Shown: positions 8,307 to 18,537 of the stretch, one piece after another
Numbering within the stretch: the first letter of the stretch is position 1
Layout: each line of letters opens with the position of its first letter
DNA from: Proteobacteria bacterium UBA7415
GTDB taxonomy: Bacteria; Pseudomonadota; Gammaproteobacteria; Arenicellales; Arenicellaceae
Direction of reading: 5' to 3'
Length of the DNA stretch: 64,000 nucleotides
Assembly (NCBI GenBank): GCA_002470515.1
Contig: DKML01000016.1
Location: 132,115 to 196,114, forward strand
The notes under the pieces: generated by a model
What the model saw: the letters and a program-made list of their open reading frames with translations, nothing else
Told to the model about the DNA's origin: nothing
Database searches by the model: none
Translations under genes and position numbers: made by a program

Positions 8307-10901
8307 TTATGCGGCGCCTTCTAGAACCACTTCATTCGCGATGTTTTGATAATGAGGCAGCTCGTTAAAGTTGAGGTACTTATAAATATCATCTGCAACT
8401 GTATCTATGTTCTTAGCAATATCTAAATACTCAGTAACGCTCGGCAAGCGACCTAGCACAGCCGCAACAGCAGCCAATTCGGCAGACGCCAGATAGACAT
8501 CGGCACCATCCCCTAAGCGGTTGGGGAAATTTCGAGTTGAGGTCGACACTACTGTAGAGTTTGCAGCGACCCGCGCTTGATTACCCATACACAGCGAACA
8601 TCCCGGCATTTCAGTACGAGCACCGGAACGTCCGAATGTGGCGTAGTGTCCTTCAGCAATCAACTGCGCCTCGTCCATTTTAGTCGGTGGCACGATCCAA
8701 GTACGGGTTGGTACTGGTTCGCCCATCTCTTCAAACAGCATTGCCGCTGCTCGAAAGTGACCAATATTAGTCATACAAGAACCGATGAACACTTCGTCAA
8801 CCTTAACTTCGCCACCCGCCAAAATCTCGGAAAGCTCTTTAGCGTCATCTGGGTCATTGGGGCAACATAAAATCGGATCCTTAACTTGATCAAGATCGAT
8901 CTCAATGATTTCTGCATACTCAGCATCTTCATCAGCTTCCAATAACTCTGGATTTGCCAACCATTTTTCCATTTCGTAGATGCGTCGAGTAATCGTGCGA
9001 ACGTCACCATAGCCTTCTGCAATCATCCACTTGAGCATGGTGATGTTAGAAGTGATGTATTCAATAATCGGTTCTTTGTTTAACTTAATCGTACAGCCAC
9101 CTGCAGAGCGCTCTGCAGAGGCATCGGCTAACTCAAATGCTTGCTCTACTTTTAGATCTGGCAATCCTTCGATCTCTAGCACACGTCCGGAAAATATATT
9201 CTTCTTGCCTTCTTTCTCTACAGTGAGCAGGCCTTGCTTAATTGCAAACAAAGGAATGGCATGTACTAAGTCGCGTAATGTAATGCCTGGCTGCATCTTG
9301 CCTTTAAATCGAACCAATACAGATTCAGGCATATCCAACGGCATTACTCCTGTTGCCGCTGCGAAAGCTACAAGCCCAGATCCCGCTGGAAAAGAAATAC
9401 CAATTGGAAAACGCGTATGCGAATCACCACCTGTACCAACCGTATCCGGTAATAACATGCGGTTTAACCAAGAATGGATAATGCCATCACCGGGCTTCAG
9501 TGAAACCCCACCTCGATTCATAATAAAGTCAGGTAGGTTAGCGTGCGTCGTCACGTCAACCGGCTTAGGATAGGCTGCTGTGTGACAAAATGACTGCATC
9601 ACTAGATCAGCTGTAAATCCGATACACGCTAAATCTTTTAGCTCGTCTCGAGTCATAGGACCAGTTGTATCTTGCGAACCTACTGTTGTCATTTTTGGCT
9701 CGCAATACTGCTCAGGGCGTACACCTTCTAAGCCACATGCACGACCAACCATTTTTTGTGCCAGTGTAAAGCCTTTGCCCGTATCTTTTACTGGGTCAGC
9801 TTGACGGAACAGCTCAGAGACACCGAGTCCCAAAGAGTCGCGTGCACGACCGGTAAGACCCCGCCCAATAATCAATGGAATACGACCACCTGCGCGAACC
9901 TCGTCTAGCAAAACCTCAGTCTTAAGCTCAAACGTGGATATAACTTCGTCAGTACCGTGTCGTTTAACCACTCCCTCATACGGGAACACATCAATCACAT
10001 CACCCATCTCCATTTTGGAAACATCCATTTCGATCGGCAATGCGCCCGAATCTTCCATGGTGTTATAAAAAATAGGCGCTATCTTGGCGCCAAAACAATA
10101 CCCGCCATCGCGCTTATTGGGGATAAACGGAATGTCATCCCCCATAGTCCAAAGCACAGAGTTAGTGGCTGACTTGCGCGAAGAACCGGTACCCACCACG
10201 TCACCTACATAAGCGACTGGAAAACCTTTTTGCTTTAGTTCTTCAATTTTACCTAAAGCGTCGCCATTTACATCAAAGCCATCGCGAGGCATTTTGAGCA
10301 TCGCAAGGGCATGCAATGGAATGTCAGGACGCGACCACGCGTCTGGCGCTGGAGACAGATCATCTGTATTCGTTTCACCGGGAACCATAAATACGGTCAC
10401 TGTGATTTTTTCTTCTACAACTGGACGACTCGTAAACCACTCGGCATCAGCCCATGACTGAATAACTTCTTTAGCCCATTTGTTACCCCCATCTGCTTTT
10501 TCCTTTACGTCATAAAACGCTTCGAACATGAGCAATGTGTGTTTAAGACTCTCTGCTGCTTCGTCAGCCAATTTAGGAATATCCAGCGCTTGGATAAGTG
10601 GTTGAATATTATAACCACCCAACATGCTACCAAGAATGGTCGTTGCGCGTTCATCAGAAATCAGTTCGCAACTTACTTCGCCTTTAACAACGGCGGCTAA
10701 AAAGCTGGCTTTAACGTAAGCGGCCTCGTCTACCCCAGCCGGAACGCGTTGCGTGAATAGCTCCATCAAGAAGTCTTCTTCTCCTGCAGGAGGATTCTTC
10801 AACAGTTCAATTAATGCAGCGACTTGTTCTGCGTTGAGGGGCGCGGGGACAATGCCCATTTCTGCGCGTTCTGCTACATGTGCTCGATATTCTGCTAACA
10901 C
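8307..10901 (-). CDS. acnB: aconitate hydratase B
   Basis: 864 aa, the full length of gammaproteobacterial AcnB. The N-terminus [16 protein letters not shown] and [16 protein letters not shown] closely follow E. coli AcnB, including the HEAT-like domain. The swivel domain comes before the catalytic domains, as in the B-type. [4Fe-4S] ligand cysteines are visible in [11 protein letters not shown] near the C-terminus. It interconverts citrate and isocitrate in the TCA cycle and is a cytosolic Fe-S enzyme. It is transcribed alone; a hairpin lies in its upstream region. Confidence 0.98.
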   Translation of the reverse strand: MLAEYRAHVAERAEMGIVPAPLNAEQVAALIELLKNPPAGEEDFLMELFTQRVPAGVDEAAYVKASFLAAVVKGEVSCELISDERATTILGSMLGGYNIQPLIQALDIPKLADEAAESLKHTLLMFEAFYDVKEKADGGNKWAKEVIQSWADAEWFTSRPVVEEKITVTVFMVPGETNTDDLSPAPDAWSRPDIPLHALAMLKMPRDGFDVNGDALGKIEELKQKGFPVAYVGDVVGTGSSRKSATNSVLWTMGDDIPFIPNKRDGGYCFGAKIAPIFYNTMEDSGALPIEMDVSKMEMGDVIDVFPYEGVVKRHGTDEVISTFELKTEVLLDEVRAGGRIPLIIGRGLTGRARDSLGLGVSELFRQADPVKDTGKGFTLAQKMVGRACGLEGVRPEQYCEPKMTTVGSQDTTGPMTRDELKDLACIGFTADLVMQSFCHTAAYPKPVDVTTHANLPDFIMNRGGVSLKPGDGIIHSWLNRMLLPDTVGTGGDSHTRFPIGISFPAGSGLVAFAAATGVMPLDMPESVLVRFKGKMQPGITLRDLVHAIPLFAIKQGLLTVEKEGKKNIFSGRVLEIEGLPDLKVEQAFELADASAERSAGGCTIKLNKEPIIEYITSNITMLKWMIAEGYGDVRTITRRIYEMEKWLANPELLEADEDAEYAEIIEIDLDQVKDPILCCPNDPDDAKELSEILAGGEVKVDEVFIGSCMTNIGHFRAAAMLFEEMGEPVPTRTWIVPPTKMDEAQLIAEGHYATFGRSGARTEMPGCSLCMGNQARVAANSTVVSTSTRNFPNRLGDGADVYLASAELAAVAAVLGRLPSVTEYLDIAKNIDTVADDIYKYLNFNELPHYQNIANEVVLEGAA

Positions 10902-10960
10902 GACAACTCCTTTACCATGATGGTTTAGTTTGAGGATTATTTAATTACTTTCTTTTACGA

Positions 10961-10990
10961 CAAGGCTACGCTTTAGCGTATCTAGCCTTG
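10961..10990 (-). repeat. inverted repeat upstream of acnB
   Basis: CAAGGCTA and TAGCCTTG arms enclose an inner CGC/GCG stem, 60-89 bp upstream of the acnB start codon. No T-run follows on the minus strand, so it looks more like a 5'UTR hairpin or protein site than a terminator. Confidence 0.35.
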
Positions 10991-11318
10991 GCCACTAATA
11001 TGGGGCTACTAGCTTAGCAAACTTTACCTTCTAAAATTAAATTAAGGTCAAATTCAGGCGGCACTCACCACTTTTATTGAAATCTAGCAAATACTCAAAA
11101 ACCACTACGGTGTGGAAAGTGGGTATTTAAATACAGGCTCAATGCGTTTGTTCAATATAGTCATTAATATACTGATTCTTGAATGCTCTCGATTAGATGA
11201 GTACGCCAAGCCATTGTACATAACCATTTTACTATACGCTCCAACATGTTTGTAGTGATACAATGACGAGCTAAGATCGATTTAGGTCGATGGTCACTAT
11301 CTAATGCGTGAATAGAGA
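10991..11318. other. 328-bp divergent intergenic region
   Basis: A/T-rich sequence between the acnB leader and the CorB-type gene. It must hold promoters for both directions, but I cannot place confident -35/-10 pairs. A 63-codon open frame on the minus strand (11164-11355) overlaps the start of the CorB-type gene and is rejected. Confidence 0.4.
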
Positions 11319-12596
11319 TTGAACGAAATTCCCATAGAAGCGTTGGGCATAGCACTTTTTGTGTTGGTGCTTCTTTCTGCTTTCTTTTCTTCCTCCGAAA
11401 CGGCCTTAATGGCGGTTAATCGGTATCGCATACGTAACCAAGCTGATTCAGGCAACCGCAGCGCCGCGCTGGTGCTCAAGCTACTAGAAAGCCCGGACAA
11501 GCTTCTCGGTACGATTCTGTTTGGAAATAACGTTGCAAACATAGCGGCCTCTACACTAGCAACAGTAATTGGTTTACGTTTGTTCGGAGATGCAGGCTTA
11601 GCCTATGCCCCTCTAGCGCTTGTGTTTATTGTACTTATATTCGCCGAAGTCGCACCCAAAACCCTAGCCGCGATCAACCCAGAGCGAATTGCCTTTCCTG
11701 CAAGTTGGGTGTTGGCGGTCCTTCAGGTCGCCCTAACCCCATTTATCTGGTTGGTTAAGTTTTTCTCAAACGGCTTTCTTAGCCTCTTTGGAGTCAGAGT
11801 ATTAACGCAAGACAATGCCCTGTCGAGCGAAGAACTACGCGCTGCAGTGCGAGAGTCTTCAAATCTAATAAACTCGTCTCACCAGGAAATGCTGTTGCGC
11901 ATACTAGAGATGGAACAAGTTAAAGTAGAAGATGTGATGGTTACCCGAGCCGATATGGAGGCGATAGACATTGAAGATGATTGGGATGAAATCGTCGAAC
12001 AGTTAGCGACTTCGCATCACACACGAGTGCCTGTTTTTAGAGGCAACATGGATAACTTTGTTGGGATCGCACATGTTCGAAAGATGTTTTACCTGTCGCA
12101 AATGGGTGATTTTAATAAAGAATCAATGATCGCAATGATCCGCGAGCCTTATTTTGTACCCGAAAACAGCTCCATCACCCACGCACTAACCCATTTACAA
12201 GACCAAAGACGACGCTTTGGTATTGTGGTTGATGAATATGGCGACATAAAAGGATTGGTGACTCTTGAACAGATTCTTGAAGAAGTAGTAGGTAAATTCA
12301 CGTCTCTGACTCCTCATAACACTCTGGATATAGTTGCTGAAATAGACGGCAGCTATATGGCGCGTGGCAGCACCTACTTACGCGACATTAATCGGCAGCT
12401 AGATTGGCAACTGCCTCTGCAAGAAGCAAAAACCCTTAATGGACTAATTACAGAGGTGCTCGAAGCGATTCCGCAGCCTAACACCTGCTTTAAAATTGAT
12501 GATTACGTTATCGAAATCATTCAAACACGGGGTACATCAGTGCACGTTGCGCGGCTGAAGAAGCTGGAAAGTTTGAATTCTGCTGAACTTTCTTAA
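11319..12596 (+). CDS. CNNM/CBS-domain membrane protein (CorB/YfjD type)
   Basis: 425 aa. The N-terminal CNNM (DUF21) domain covers residues 1-190 with about four membrane segments (ALFVLVLLSAFFSSSETALM, LVFIVLIFAEVAPKTLAAIN). A CBS pair follows (about 200-330, with HTRVPVFRGNMDNFVGIAHV), then a C-terminal CorC_HlyC domain. The order and length match E. coli YfjD/CorB. I accept the TTG start at 11319 because it gives the N-terminus expected for the family and an in-frame upstream alternative is absent. Such proteins are implicated in Mg/Co transport or resistance; the true substrate is inferred. Confidence 0.88.
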   Translation: MNEIPIEALGIALFVLVLLSAFFSSSETALMAVNRYRIRNQADSGNRSAALVLKLLESPDKLLGTILFGNNVANIAASTLATVIGLRLFGDAGLAYAPLALVFIVLIFAEVAPKTLAAINPERIAFPASWVLAVLQVALTPFIWLVKFFSNGFLSLFGVRVLTQDNALSSEELRAAVRESSNLINSSHQEMLLRILEMEQVKVEDVMVTRADMEAIDIEDDWDEIVEQLATSHHTRVPVFRGNMDNFVGIAHVRKMFYLSQMGDFNKESMIAMIREPYFVPENSSITHALTHLQDQRRRFGIVVDEYGDIKGLVTLEQILEEVVGKFTSLTPHNTLDIVAEIDGSYMARGSTYLRDINRQLDWQLPLQEAKTLNGLITEVLEAIPQPNTCFKIDDYVIEIIQTRGTSVHVARLKKLESLNSAELS

Positions 12597-12852
12597 AAGT
12601 CTTTGTCAGACTTATCTTCGCACTCAGACTCGAACAACTCGCCCTGAATCAAATTTTTAATAGTTGCTCAAAACGGCGTAGCCACCTATCCTTTCATTAC
12701 AAATTAGATAAAAATATCTATTTACTACAACAACTTAAGTGAATTAGTTAAACTTACGCTTTAAAAAATCGTCAGAATAAGTTAATTTAGCGTACATAAA
12801 GTCTCGAAATGTACTTGCTCAACCACTATTGCCATTGAAATTGATCACTATT

Positions 12853-13320
12853 ATGAAAAAATCTAACTCAGTTCTTCTCGCTCTCGTTATCGCTTTCACC
12901 ATGACTGCCTGCAGCAGTGGCACTACGGTTTCGCCCGAGCCAATTAATCTCACGGGGTTATACAAAGGTACCTTTACTAATACGGATGAGAATTCCACAG
13001 GAACCATCACACTCAATATTGCAGAAAGCATTGATGGGACTACGGTCAGCGGCAACATCATATTCGAATCTGATGACACCAACTGTCTGTCTAATGGCCC
13101 AATCACCGGCACGATCAGCGGCTTTTCACTTGCATTGACCGCAGATCAAATCAACAGTAACGAGTCAGGCAGCACCGTGAGCACAGGAACGTTGAGCGCC
13201 CAACTCACGCAGTCAAACAACGGTAACAATCTTGACGGTACTTATGTAACAGCGAACACCGTTGGACTGGTCTGCAGTAACCAAAGCGGAAGCGGCACGA
13301 TGAATTTGGTGCGGAGCTAA
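12853..13320 (+). CDS. small predicted lipoprotein, Thr/Ser/Asn-rich
   Basis: About 155 aa from the ATG at 12853; a TTG at 12829 would add 8 residues ahead of the signal sequence and is less likely. The signal MKKSNSVLLALVIAFTMTAC ends in a lipobox-like MTAC, so the mature protein would start at a lipidated Cys. The rest is repetitive beta-type sequence with motifs such as GLYKGTFT, TGTITLNIAE and GPITGTISG, and two cysteines (SDDTNCLSN, GLVCSNQ) that could form a disulfide. No named family recognised. It is followed 57 bp later by another exported-protein gene on the same strand. Confidence 0.7.
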   Translation: MKKSNSVLLALVIAFTMTACSSGTTVSPEPINLTGLYKGTFTNTDENSTGTITLNIAESIDGTTVSGNIIFESDDTNCLSNGPITGTISGFSLALTADQINSNESGSTVSTGTLSAQLTQSNNGNNLDGTYVTANTVGLVCSNQSGSGTMNLVRS

Positions 13321-13327
13321 ATAATAA

Positions 13328-13353
13328 TGCTTAAGAATTGCGAAGCTTAAGCA
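13328..13353. repeat. 8-bp inverted repeat with 10-bp spacer
   Basis: TGCTTAAG and CTTAAGCA lie between the lipoprotein gene and the next exported-protein gene. There is no T-run, so it is more likely an RNA stem or protein-binding site than a terminator. Confidence 0.35.
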
Positions 13354-13377
13354 ACTAACGAAAGGGCGGTCAAAATC

Positions 13378-13875
13378 ATGAATAAGAAAAGTACACTAAA
13401 ATTTGGGGTAGCGATTCTTACTCTTATTTGCGCTTTCTGCGCTATGAATTTCGCACTGGCAAAACCAAGCAACGTTCCGCTCGATGCGGATAGCGCGGTT
13501 ATCCGTACTTATTTTGCACCACTCGGCCCAAACCATCAGCCGAGCAAGACCAAGCAAAAAAACTTTCAATGTTCCGAACAGATTTTTACGGTTCTAGAAT
13601 TAAGCGAATACCCTGCGGGCAAACACGACCTTGCTGTTAAATGGATTGATCCTTCACGCAATGTCCGTGAACACACGCAGTACTCATTTGGGGTGAGCGA
13701 CTCAGGTCAGACTAAGCTGTGGGCTTGGCTAGAACTTGCGCCCGCTGCTGGTTCAAGCTTGATAGCTTGGATGAACCCTGCTGCTGGACTAGAAGAATTT
13801 ATTGGGACTTGGGACGTTGAAGTGAAAATAAATAACCGAATGGTTTCTAAACGACAGTTTGAAGTAATCTGCTAA
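13378..13875 (+). CDS. exported hypothetical protein
   Basis: 165 aa. MNKKSTLKFGVAILTLICAF begins a signal peptide with predicted cleavage after NFALA. The mature part contains two cysteines (NFQCSEQ and the C-terminal VIC) that may pair, and sequence such as EYPAGKHDLAVKWIDPSRNV and GTWDVEVKINNRMVSKRQFE suggesting a compact beta-sandwich periplasmic domain. I do not recognise the family. It lies downstream of the lipoprotein gene and is convergent with tsaB. Confidence 0.65.
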   Translation: MNKKSTLKFGVAILTLICAFCAMNFALAKPSNVPLDADSAVIRTYFAPLGPNHQPSKTKQKNFQCSEQIFTVLELSEYPAGKHDLAVKWIDPSRNVREHTQYSFGVSDSGQTKLWAWLELAPAAGSSLIAWMNPAAGLEEFIGTWDVEVKINNRMVSKRQFEVIC

Positions 13876-14002
13876 CAGAAGATTCAGTTGGTCGTTTCGA
13901 CCCTAAGTTAACTTTCGGCGTTGCTGTTGCCTGCCACGCCTCTATCGTTCCTTGCTTTGCCCACATCCCCTGCTTCTATCCCGATAAGATTGAATATCTG
14001 CA

Positions 14003-14800
14003 TTAAACGACAGCAGAACCCGATTTGATTGAAGGCTTAGGCTTTGCCGCTACGTTGTTGCGAACATAGAACGGTGCAAAATTAGCGGCCGATTCCAACA
14101 CCGTTGATTGATCTTCCGAGCGAGCGAATAGATTCAATAGCCCGGAAGCCAATGGAAACAACGTGTTGGGACTCTTGCTGGGACTCTCCGAAGGCATTAA
14201 CTCTTGGGGCAGAGAAAGCTTAGTGAGCAGTTCTGGATAGGCCGACCACCCACTGCCTAACAAAGTAATTTGGTCGTTGACCAGAAAATCAGCAACATTC
14301 AAATCAATCGGCAGCTCAATGTCTGAGGGCCGATTAACATTAATCTCTCCTGACTTAAAACCTCTTTGGCAATCGTCAGAGTTGTTGTCGATCAGATACG
14401 GAGCCCAGTACACCTCCTGCATGCGCGCATCTAGTGCTGCTATGACCAAATGCTTGCCGCTTTTTTGCTTGAAAACGCCTGCGCATTGATTAACAAGCAC
14501 ATCTAAGCTAGTGAAACCAAACATTGGTATACGCGCACCATAAGCTAGCCCTTGAGCAACTCCAATACCAATGCGTAAACCAGTGAAGGAGCCTGGTCCG
14601 CGACAGACACCGATCGCAGCCAAATCAGCTAACTTCAAGTTCGAGCCTTCGAGTAGCTCTTTAACGAGCGGTAAGACTACTTGTGAATGGATATTATTGC
14701 CAGAACGGGTTATTTGATGCATTTGGCCATCCGCCGTCTGTAGAGCCACAGAACATTCAGATGTCGATGTCTCAATAGCTAATACGTTTTCGTTATTCAT
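14003..14800 (-). CDS. tsaB: tRNA N6-threonylcarbamoyladenosine biosynthesis protein TsaB
   Basis: About 265 aa from the ATG at 14800, which overlaps the helicase stop (ATGAATAA) and has GAGG 9 bases upstream; the longer frame starting at 14815 is less likely. The ASKHA-fold N-terminus NVLAIETSTSECSVAL and the segment AIGVCRGPGSFTGLRIGIGV are diagnostic. It acts with TsaC, TsaD and TsaE in making t6A37 in ANN-decoding tRNAs. Translational coupling to the DinG/YoaA-type helicase is a familiar gammaproteobacterial arrangement. Confidence 0.95.
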   Translation of the reverse strand: MNNENVLAIETSTSECSVALQTADGQMHQITRSGNNIHSQVVLPLVKELLEGSNLKLADLAAIGVCRGPGSFTGLRIGIGVAQGLAYGARIPMFGFTSLDVLVNQCAGVFKQKSGKHLVIAALDARMQEVYWAPYLIDNNSDDCQRGFKSGEINVNRPSDIELPIDLNVADFLVNDQITLLGSGWSAYPELLTKLSLPQELMPSESPSKSPNTLFPLASGLLNLFARSEDQSTVLESAANFAPFYVRNNVAAKPKPSIKSGSAVV

Positions 14801-16772
14801 TCTCAACAACCTCACTGTCTTGTTCAGAACTAATTCGCAATGAGTTTAAAAAACCACATACTTTTTCTTCGCTCGCCGTGCGGCGCATCCGAGGCAGACT
14901 ATCTAAAAACACGCGTCCGTAATGTGTACGCCTTAAGCGCGCGTCGCACACCATAAGAACACCCTTATCGCTAGTGCTGCGTATCAAGCGTCCAGCGCCT
15001 TGACGCAGAGTGATCACGGCACGCGGCACTTGATGTCCCATAAATGGATTTTCGCCTGCGTCCTCCATTGATTTCAATCGCGCCTTAATAACGGGGTCAA
15101 ATGGTGATTCAAACGGAAGCTTATCAATGATTACGCAGCGCAAATCATCACCAGGCACATCAACACCTTCCCAAAAACTCATTGTGCCCAGCAAAACTGC
15201 ATTGCGATGACTGGTAAATGACTCAAGTAATTCGCGTTTGGTCGTTTGCCCCTGCATCAAGATCACAAACTCATCTTCCTCAGTGGCTTCAATCAGAGAT
15301 TCCTGAAATGACTCCATATGCCTGAAACTAGTAAACAACACAAACACTGCACCGCCAGATGCCTTAATAATCGGTAGCGTCGCCGCGAAAAAGTGCTCAG
15401 AGAAGTCAGGGCTCTTTGGCTCTGGCAAACCTTCGGGCACATAAAGAACGGCTTGCTCGTAGAAATCAAACGGACTGTCCCACGTTATGGTTTCTGCAGT
15501 GTCAGCGATACCCGTATTTTTTGCAAAATGGTCAAACTCACCATTAACCGACAGCGTTGCGGACGTAAATATTCTAGCTTGTTGTTGGTTGCCAAAATAT
15601 TGACTAAGCTCTCCACCAATATCTAAAGGGGTATCATGAATACGAAAGTTCTTACGGCTGATTTCGATCCAACGCACATGTTTACCAGATTCATCTTCAT
15701 CGGCAATCGAGCGACAGTTAGCCGCCAACTCTAAGGAACGTTCGTAACAACGCTCTAATGCTTCGCCTTTAACCGAGGCTTTTTCTAGTACTTGAGAATA
15801 GTCTTCAAGCAGCTCCGCCAAGTGTTCAATTTTTTTATGTAGAGCTGGCACCTCATCACAAGCGTCGATCCACGCCATTCGGCGCTCTTGTAGACCAAAG
15901 CTCAATCGATAATCAGCGACGGTCTTCTCTAGAGCGGCTGACTGTGGAATTAAGTCACCAATAGAGCTTTTTTCCTTTAGCTCAGCGGCGCGAACGTCCG
16001 CGGCAAGTTCTAGGATCTGCCAAGAACTAAAACTTGATCCTAGAAAATTGCTGGCGACATCCGGCAATTGATGAGCTTCGTCAAAAACAACCGTTTTTGC
16101 TTCAGGCAACAATGCACCAAAACCATCGTTCTTAAGCGCTTTGTCAGCAAAATAGAGATGATGATTGATAACGATTAAGTCACTAGTTGCCGCTTTTTTG
16201 CGTGCCTTATTCACGTAACAGTCTTCGTAAAAACTACAGCTCTGACCAACGCAGTTGTCAACGGTTGACGTAACCTGCGGCCATAACATAGACGCTTCGC
16301 TAACACCGGTTATCTCGGCAATATCTCCACGTTTTGTGCGCGGTAACCACATGACGATTGCTTCAAGCTCTCCTCGCTGCTTAATGTCTAAACGACGTCC
16401 GCTTCCTCTAATCTGTTGCAATCGATGCAAGCAAAGGTAGTTACTCCGACCCTTCAAGAGTGCGACTTTTGCCGATAGCGCTAGCGCATCAAGAACGCGC
16501 GGAATGTCACGCAGGAACAGCTGTTCTTGTAAATGTTTGGTGCCGGTTGAGATTATCGTGCGTTGTTCCGAGAGCAATACAGGCACCAAATAGGCGTAGG
16601 TTTTGCCTGTGCCTGTACCCGACTCCGCGATGAGCGTGCTGCCCTCTTTAATAACGGCCTCAATACGGGTCGCCATCTGTATTTGTGCTTCGCGTGGCAC
16701 GAACTGTTTAGACTGCTTGGCGAACGGGCCATCAGCATCCAAATAATCCCCTGCTACTTCCATCGGCTTCAT
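14793..16772 (-). CDS. ATP-dependent DNA helicase, DinG family (YoaA-like)
   Basis: 659 aa superfamily-2, XPD-like helicase. It has Walker A in LIAESGTGTGKTYAYLVPVL, DEAH in TVVFDEAHQLPD, and the Fe-S cluster cysteines in NYLCLHR and NCVGQSCSFYEDCYV. The C-terminal motif with RQGAGRLIRSTSDKGVL is typical. The length fits YoaA (about 636 aa) better than DinG proper (about 716). It is a 5'-3' helicase involved in repair and in resolving replication obstacles. The next gene, tsaB, overlaps its stop codon. Confidence 0.92.
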   Translation of the reverse strand: MKPMEVAGDYLDADGPFAKQSKQFVPREAQIQMATRIEAVIKEGSTLIAESGTGTGKTYAYLVPVLLSEQRTIISTGTKHLQEQLFLRDIPRVLDALALSAKVALLKGRSNYLCLHRLQQIRGSGRRLDIKQRGELEAIVMWLPRTKRGDIAEITGVSEASMLWPQVTSTVDNCVGQSCSFYEDCYVNKARKKAATSDLIVINHHLYFADKALKNDGFGALLPEAKTVVFDEAHQLPDVASNFLGSSFSSWQILELAADVRAAELKEKSSIGDLIPQSAALEKTVADYRLSFGLQERRMAWIDACDEVPALHKKIEHLAELLEDYSQVLEKASVKGEALERCYERSLELAANCRSIADEDESGKHVRWIEISRKNFRIHDTPLDIGGELSQYFGNQQQARIFTSATLSVNGEFDHFAKNTGIADTAETITWDSPFDFYEQAVLYVPEGLPEPKSPDFSEHFFAATLPIIKASGGAVFVLFTSFRHMESFQESLIEATEEDEFVILMQGQTTKRELLESFTSHRNAVLLGTMSFWEGVDVPGDDLRCVIIDKLPFESPFDPVIKARLKSMEDAGENPFMGHQVPRAVITLRQGAGRLIRSTSDKGVLMVCDARLRRTHYGRVFLDSLPRMRRTASEEKVCGFLNSLRISSEQDSEVVENE

Positions 16773-16857
16773 TTGGCTTTATGCTCGCACACTGTTTGCA
16801 ATACTGATGCAAGCGAATCAAAGATTGGTTTGAATGTCGGCATGGGGTTGGGCAACT

Positions 16858-17742
16858 CTACGCTACTTCCTCGCGAGCACAATCGAGCAACGCGTCTTTC
16901 CAGTTGGGCAGGGCTATACCAAATTGAGCGACTAACTTTCCACAGTTAAGAACCGAATACTCTGGTCGCTTGGCCGGCGTTGGGTACTCTGACGACGGGA
17001 TACCGTTAACCGTCATGTGGCCGATAGCATTGGCTTTAAACAACGCCTGTGCAAAGTCCGCCCAGTGAGTTTGTCCTTGGCAGGTTAAATGGTAAACGCC
17101 AAACTGATCGTCACGAATCCCCTGTTCTAAAAGCAATAGAGACAACTTAAGCGTTGCATCCGCAATGCTACCCGCATAGGTCGGGCTACCAACTTGATCA
17201 TTAACCACATTGAGTTCATTACGTGACGCTGACAGCCCCAACATTGTCTTATAAAAATTCTTGCCAATGTTTGAATACACCCATGCCGTGCGCAAAATGA
17301 TCGCTTGCGCGCCGGTTGCAAAAATAGCATTCTCGCCTTCAAGCTTGCTTTTGCCATAAATTCCCGTCGGACCAGTCGCATCTGTCTCGACGTATGGCTC
17401 TGTTGCGTCACCCGGAAAAACGTAGTCTGTTGAATAATGAATCATTGGCGTTTTACGCTTTGCACACACTAGCGCCAGTTGCGCTGCCGCATCACGATTA
17501 ATCGCAAAGCTTTGTTCGTGTTGCTCCTCGGCTAAATCAACCGCCGTAAACGCCGCAGGATTAATAAGCAGATCAAACTCTACGGCTTCGAGTGATTCGC
17601 AGACCGTATCAGGCCGACTTAAATCGAGCTGTTCGCGCCCTAAGACTAACAATCTGATATCTTTTTCATGCTTAAAAGCACGTTGCAGGTAGGTGCTTAC
17701 TTGGCCATGCTGACCTATTAATGCAACTGTATATTTCGACAT
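16858..17742 (-). CDS. rfbD: dTDP-4-dehydrorhamnose reductase
   Basis: 294 aa extended SDR enzyme. The NAD(P)-binding N-terminus VALIGQHGQVSTYLQRAF, the YSTDYVFPGD segment and the catalytic YGKSKLEGE (YxxxK) are present. It performs the last step of dTDP-L-rhamnose synthesis using NADPH, for surface polysaccharide. It sits 86 bp downstream of rfbC on the same strand. The partner genes rfbA and rfbB are not in this window, so the pathway is split on the chromosome. Confidence 0.95.
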   Translation of the reverse strand: MSKYTVALIGQHGQVSTYLQRAFKHEKDIRLLVLGREQLDLSRPDTVCESLEAVEFDLLINPAAFTAVDLAEEQHEQSFAINRDAAAQLALVCAKRKTPMIHYSTDYVFPGDATEPYVETDATGPTGIYGKSKLEGENAIFATGAQAIILRTAWVYSNIGKNFYKTMLGLSASRNELNVVNDQVGSPTYAGSIADATLKLSLLLLEQGIRDDQFGVYHLTCQGQTHWADFAQALFKANAIGHMTVNGIPSSEYPTPAKRPEYSVLNCGKLVAQFGIALPNWKDALLDCAREEVA

Positions 17743-17828
17743 GCTTAGCTCGTTTATTGATGTTTATGTATCTGAGTGATCTATGGACTAGACTTACAAT
17801 CGCTTGAGCCTCAAAAAAATTAGCTTAA

Positions 17829-18371
17829 TTAAAGCGAAAGCGCGGGTAAGTCCGCCAACAGCGTGCCCACTTTATCTTTGGCTGACAACAATGGCTCATC
17901 AATCGGCCAGTTAATGCCAATAGCAGGGTCGTTCCATAAAACACTGCCTTCTTGCTCAGGCGCATACATGGCAGTGCACTTATACACTACTTCAGCCGTG
18001 TCGCTCGTAACAACGAATCCGTGCGCGAAGCCTTCTGGAACATACAGTTGTTGCTTGTTTTCGTCGTTAAGCGAATAACCAACCCATTCACCATAAGTTG
18101 ATGAACCAGCACGAATGTCTACAGCAACATCGAAAATCTCTCCTTGAACAACCCTAACCAATTTACCCTGCCATTGAGGGTACTGGTAATGAAGTCCGCG
18201 TAGTACGCCTTTTGACGACTTGGAATGATTGTCTTGCACAAAACTGGTTGGCAGGCCCAATTCCGCCGCTTTGTCTTGGTTATAGGTTTCCATGAAAAAT
18301 CCTCTATCGTCACCAAACACTTTTGGTGTAACGAGCAGGACGCCTTCTAGTTTAGTACGTTCAACTTGCAT
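17829..18371 (-). CDS. rfbC: dTDP-4-dehydrorhamnose 3,5-epimerase
   Basis: 180 aa, the usual length for a cupin-fold RmlC. Visible motifs are DDRGFFMETYNQ, FVQDNHSKSSKGVLRGLHYQ (with the catalytic His) and YVPEGFAHGFVV. It epimerises C3 and C5 of dTDP-4-keto-6-deoxyglucose, feeding RfbD encoded just downstream. It likely begins a two-gene unit. The upstream gap of 166 bp to the beta-galactosidase stop holds no recognisable gene. Confidence 0.96.
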   Translation of the reverse strand: MQVERTKLEGVLLVTPKVFGDDRGFFMETYNQDKAAELGLPTSFVQDNHSKSSKGVLRGLHYQYPQWQGKLVRVVQGEIFDVAVDIRAGSSTYGEWVGYSLNDENKQQLYVPEGFAHGFVVTSDTAEVVYKCTAMYAPEQEGSVLWNDPAIGINWPIDEPLLSAKDKVGTLLADLPALSL

Positions 18372-18537
18372 GTTATTTCTTCGGAGTTGTATTAAATGTT
18401 AAATTATTTTGGATGAATGCTAGTGCTGCCAAACGTTCACACAGCGCCAGCAATAGAATTATCTAGATTTTACCTTGCCCAAGCTTGAATAGGGACATTT
18501 TAAAGTTAAAACCACTCCAGCATACGGCTGCGTTTGC

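Noticed and set aside
12597..12613. Terminator after the CorB-type gene (AAGTCT/AGACTT)
   Set aside because: 6-bp A/T-rich stem without a T-run; not convincing.
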